Positions 4,133-5,791 of a stretch of DNA of 5,791 nt are shown here, in pieces; the first letter of the stretch is position 1, and the number at the start of each line of letters is the position of its first letter. The DNA comes from Actinomycetales bacterium (GTDB taxonomy: Bacteria; Actinomycetota; Actinomycetes; S36-B12). Where the stretch lies: assembly GCA_017849335.1 (NCBI GenBank), contig JAFIHP010000018.1, forward strand, positions 1-5,791, given 5' to 3'. Below the pieces are notes generated by a model that worked only from the letters and a program-made list of their open reading frames with translations, had not been told where the DNA came from and made no database searches. The translations under genes and the position numbers were made by a program.

Positions 4133-5791
4133 GTGGCGCCATCGCCCCCGAGCAGGCCCGGACGGCTGCTGCTCGCCCTTCTCGCGGTCGTCATCGCGCT
4201 CACCGCGGCGGCGTTCTGGCCCGGAACCGATCACACGATCCGCCTGGGTCTGGACCTCCAGGGCGGTACGCAGGTCATCTTGAAGCCGACGCCGGTGACC
4301 GAGGGCGCGACGATCACCGAGGAGCAGCTCGCGCAGACGGTCTCGATCATCCGCCAGCGCGTCGACGGCCTCGGCGTCGCCGAGGCCGAGGTGACCACGC
4401 AGGGCTCCGGAAGCGGCGCCGTCATCGTCGTGTCGGTGCCGGGCGCGAACCAGGACCGGCTCGTCGACCTGGTGCAGAAGACCGCACGCCTGGACTTCCG
4501 GCCGGTCTACGCGCTGATGGGCCCGTCGCCGACGACCCCCACGGCCAGCGCCTCCGCGGATGCGAGCGCGACCCCGAAGCCGAGCGCGAGCCCGGAGCCG
4601 AGTGCGTCGACCGCGTCCGACACGCCGTCCGTCAGCCCGGCCCCGAGTCCCTCGGCGAGCCCGGTTTCCTCCGGGTCACCGGGGCGCGGCGCCGTGGTCG
4701 GCGCCGAGGGCACGGCCAGCCCGAGCCCGTCCGCCACGGCGAGCCCGTCGGCGAGCCCGAGCGCCTCGACGAGCACCGAGCCGGCACCGCTGATCCAGTC
4801 CACCGACAACTCCGCCGAGTACCAGGCGCAGATCGACGCCCTCGACTGCACGCTGCCGGCCAACTACACCGGCGGGCGCCCCGACGACCCGACCAAGTGG
4901 CTGGGCACCTGCCTGAACGACGGCACCGCGAAGTACAACCTGCAGCCGGCGACCATCCAGGGCACCAACGTGACCGGCGCGAACGCCGTGCTGCCGCAGA
5001 ACGGCATCGGCTGGGTCGTGTCGCTGGACTTCGACTCCGACGGTGCGCGCGCGCTCACGAAGATGTCGCAGGACCTCGTCCAGCTCCCGGAGTGCGGGCA
5101 GGGCCAGAGCCCCTGCAACGCGTTCGCGATCGTGCTCGACGGCGTGGTCGTCTCGTCGCCCCGCTTCAACGAGGCGATCACGGGCGGCTCGGCGCAGATC
5201 GAGGGCAACTTCACGGCCGAGCAGGCCAAGGACCTCGCCAACGTGCTGAAGTACGGCGCGCTGCCCGTCACGCTGGAGCCGGTCGAGGTCACCACCGTGT
5301 CCCCGACCGTCGGTACCGACCAGCTCCATGCCGGCATCATCGCCGGCCTGCTGGGCCTGGCGCTGGTGGCGATCTTCCTGCTGCTCTACTACCGCGCGCT
5401 CGGCGTCGTGGCGGTCCTGTCGCTCGTGGTAGCCGGCATCATCACGTACCTGACCCTGGTCGTGATGAGCAAGACGATCGGACTGACGCTGTCGCTCGCC
5501 GGCGTCGCGGGTGCGATCGTCGCGATCGGCATCACCGCCGACTCGTTCATCGTCTACTTCGAGCGGATCCGCGACGAGATCCGCGAGGGCCGCTCGCTGC
5601 GGCAGGCCTGCGACTCCGGCTGGGTCCGCGCACGACGCACGCTGCTTGCCGCCGACTTCGTGTCGTTGCTCGCGGCGATCGTCCTGTACTTCCTGTCGGT
5701 CGGCAACGTCCGGGGCTTCGCCTTCGTGCTCGGTGTCACCACCGTCATCGACGTGCTCGTCGCGTTCTGGTTCTCGCATCCGCTGGTCGTC
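4133..5791 (+). CDS. secD: protein translocase subunit SecD, 3' partial
   Basis: SecD is an RND-type membrane protein that with SecF uses the proton gradient to assist late steps of Sec export on the outer face of the membrane. The window holds 553 residues with no stop, so the gene runs off the right edge; probably only a few tens of residues are missing. The N-terminus has a basic patch (SRPGR) and TM1 (about 11-29). The P1 domain begins with the hallmark LGLDLQGGTQ (38-47) and contains IIRQRVDGLGVAEAEV and LDFRPVY (120-126). It is interrupted by a Ser/Pro/Ala/Thr-rich insertion (131-219) and resumes at LIQSTDN, with FAIVLDGVVVSSPRFNEAITGG and NVLKYGALPV near its end. Five further membrane segments lie at about 400-420, 424-445, 451-471, 503-523 and 528-548. 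D470 in AIGITADSFIVYFERIRDE corresponds to the conserved proton-pathway aspartate of SecD (D519 in E. coli). Four cysteines lie in P1 (C239, C260, C321, C328). secF is expected downstream. Confidence 0.95.
   Translation, partial: MAPSPPSRPGRLLLALLAVVIALTAAAFWPGTDHTIRLGLDLQGGTQVILKPTPVTEGATITEEQLAQTVSIIRQRVDGLGVAEAEVTTQGSGSGAVIVVSVPGANQDRLVDLVQKTARLDFRPVYALMGPSPTTPTASASADASATPKPSASPEPSASTASDTPSVSPAPSPSASPVSSGSPGRGAVVGAEGTASPSPSATASPSASPSASTSTEPAPLIQSTDNSAEYQAQIDALDCTLPANYTGGRPDDPTKWLGTCLNDGTAKYNLQPATIQGTNVTGANAVLPQNGIGWVVSLDFDSDGARALTKMSQDLVQLPECGQGQSPCNAFAIVLDGVVVSSPRFNEAITGGSAQIEGNFTAEQAKDLANVLKYGALPVTLEPVEVTTVSPTVGTDQLHAGIIAGLLGLALVAIFLLLYYRALGVVAVLSLVVAGIITYLTLVVMSKTIGLTLSLAGVAGAIVAIGITADSFIVYFERIRDEIREGRSLRQACDSGWVRARRTLLAADFVSLLAAIVLYFLSVGNVRGFAFVLGVTTVIDVLVAFWFSHPLVV
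4523..4789 (+). repeat. low-complexity Ser/Pro/Ala/Thr-coding insertion inside secD
   Basis: Codons 131-219 of secD encode 89 residues, of which by my count 73 are Ser, Pro, Ala or Thr, with no aromatic residues and no cysteine. Short units such as SASP and SPSAS recur imperfectly, and at the DNA level GCGAGCCCG recurs near 4586, 4655, 4739 and 4751. A less repetitive island, SGSPGRGAVVGAEG (about 180-193), splits it in two. The frame stays open and conserved SecD sequence flanks both sides, so it is a disordered linker in the protein, not a frameshift or a mobile insertion. Proline-rich inserts at this place occur in other actinobacterial SecD proteins. Confidence 0.85.

Noticed and set aside
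4095..4283. Small frame overlapping the secD start as a leader peptide
   Set aside because: It runs well into secD in another frame, has no ribosome binding site of its own, and shows no arrest-like motif.
4507..4863. 118-residue minus-strand frame with Gly/Leu/Ala repeats
   Set aside because: The apparent repeats mirror the Ser/Pro/Ala-coding low-complexity part of secD; there is no independent ribosome binding or family signal.
4676..5779. 367-residue minus-strand open frame opposite secD
   Set aside because: Composition (Asp, Arg, Gly, His rich) is typical of antisense to a high-GC membrane gene, and the + strand carries clear SecD motifs throughout.

Overview
The window is a high-GC actinobacterial chromosome segment. 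Almost all codons end in G or C, GTG starts are common, and the gene order ruvC-ruvA-ruvB-yajC-secD is the conserved order of Actinomycetota. All genes lie on the + strand. I cannot name the genus from the sequence alone. The window is almost fully coding, with three gaps of about 75 bases (1407-1482, 3650-3724, 4058-4132) and no mobile elements, tRNAs, rRNAs or CRISPR arrays.

Layout: (1) 1-1406, the 3' part of a wax ester synthase/diacylglycerol acyltransferase (WS/DGAT) family gene whose start lies left of the window. (2) 1407-1482, a compact control region with a possible damage-type promoter, a perfect LexA/SOS palindrome (CGAAC-N4-GTTCG) at the expected transcription start, and a strong ribosome binding site. 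(3) 1483-3649, ruvC, ruvA and ruvB, joined by two 4-base stop/start overlaps: the Holliday-junction branch migration and resolution machine. (4) 3650-3724, a gap with a probable separate promoter. (5) 3725-4057, yajC. (6) 4133-5791, secD, cut off by the right edge; secF would be expected next.

How the genes work together: RuvA and RuvB form the motor that moves Holliday junctions, and RuvC cuts them. The LexA box places this group under DNA-damage control. YajC and SecD belong to the SecDF-YajC accessory complex of the Sec translocon, which uses the proton gradient to help pull secreted proteins across the membrane. The acyltransferase is a lipid-storage type enzyme, functionally unrelated to its neighbours.

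I see no new biological system here; this is a conserved housekeeping region. The points most worth a second look are the SOS operator/promoter arrangement before ruvC, a Ser/Pro/Ala/Thr-rich insertion of about 89 residues in the SecD periplasmic domain, two cysteine pairs in the same domain, and the acyltransferase gene lying where yebC often precedes ruvC.
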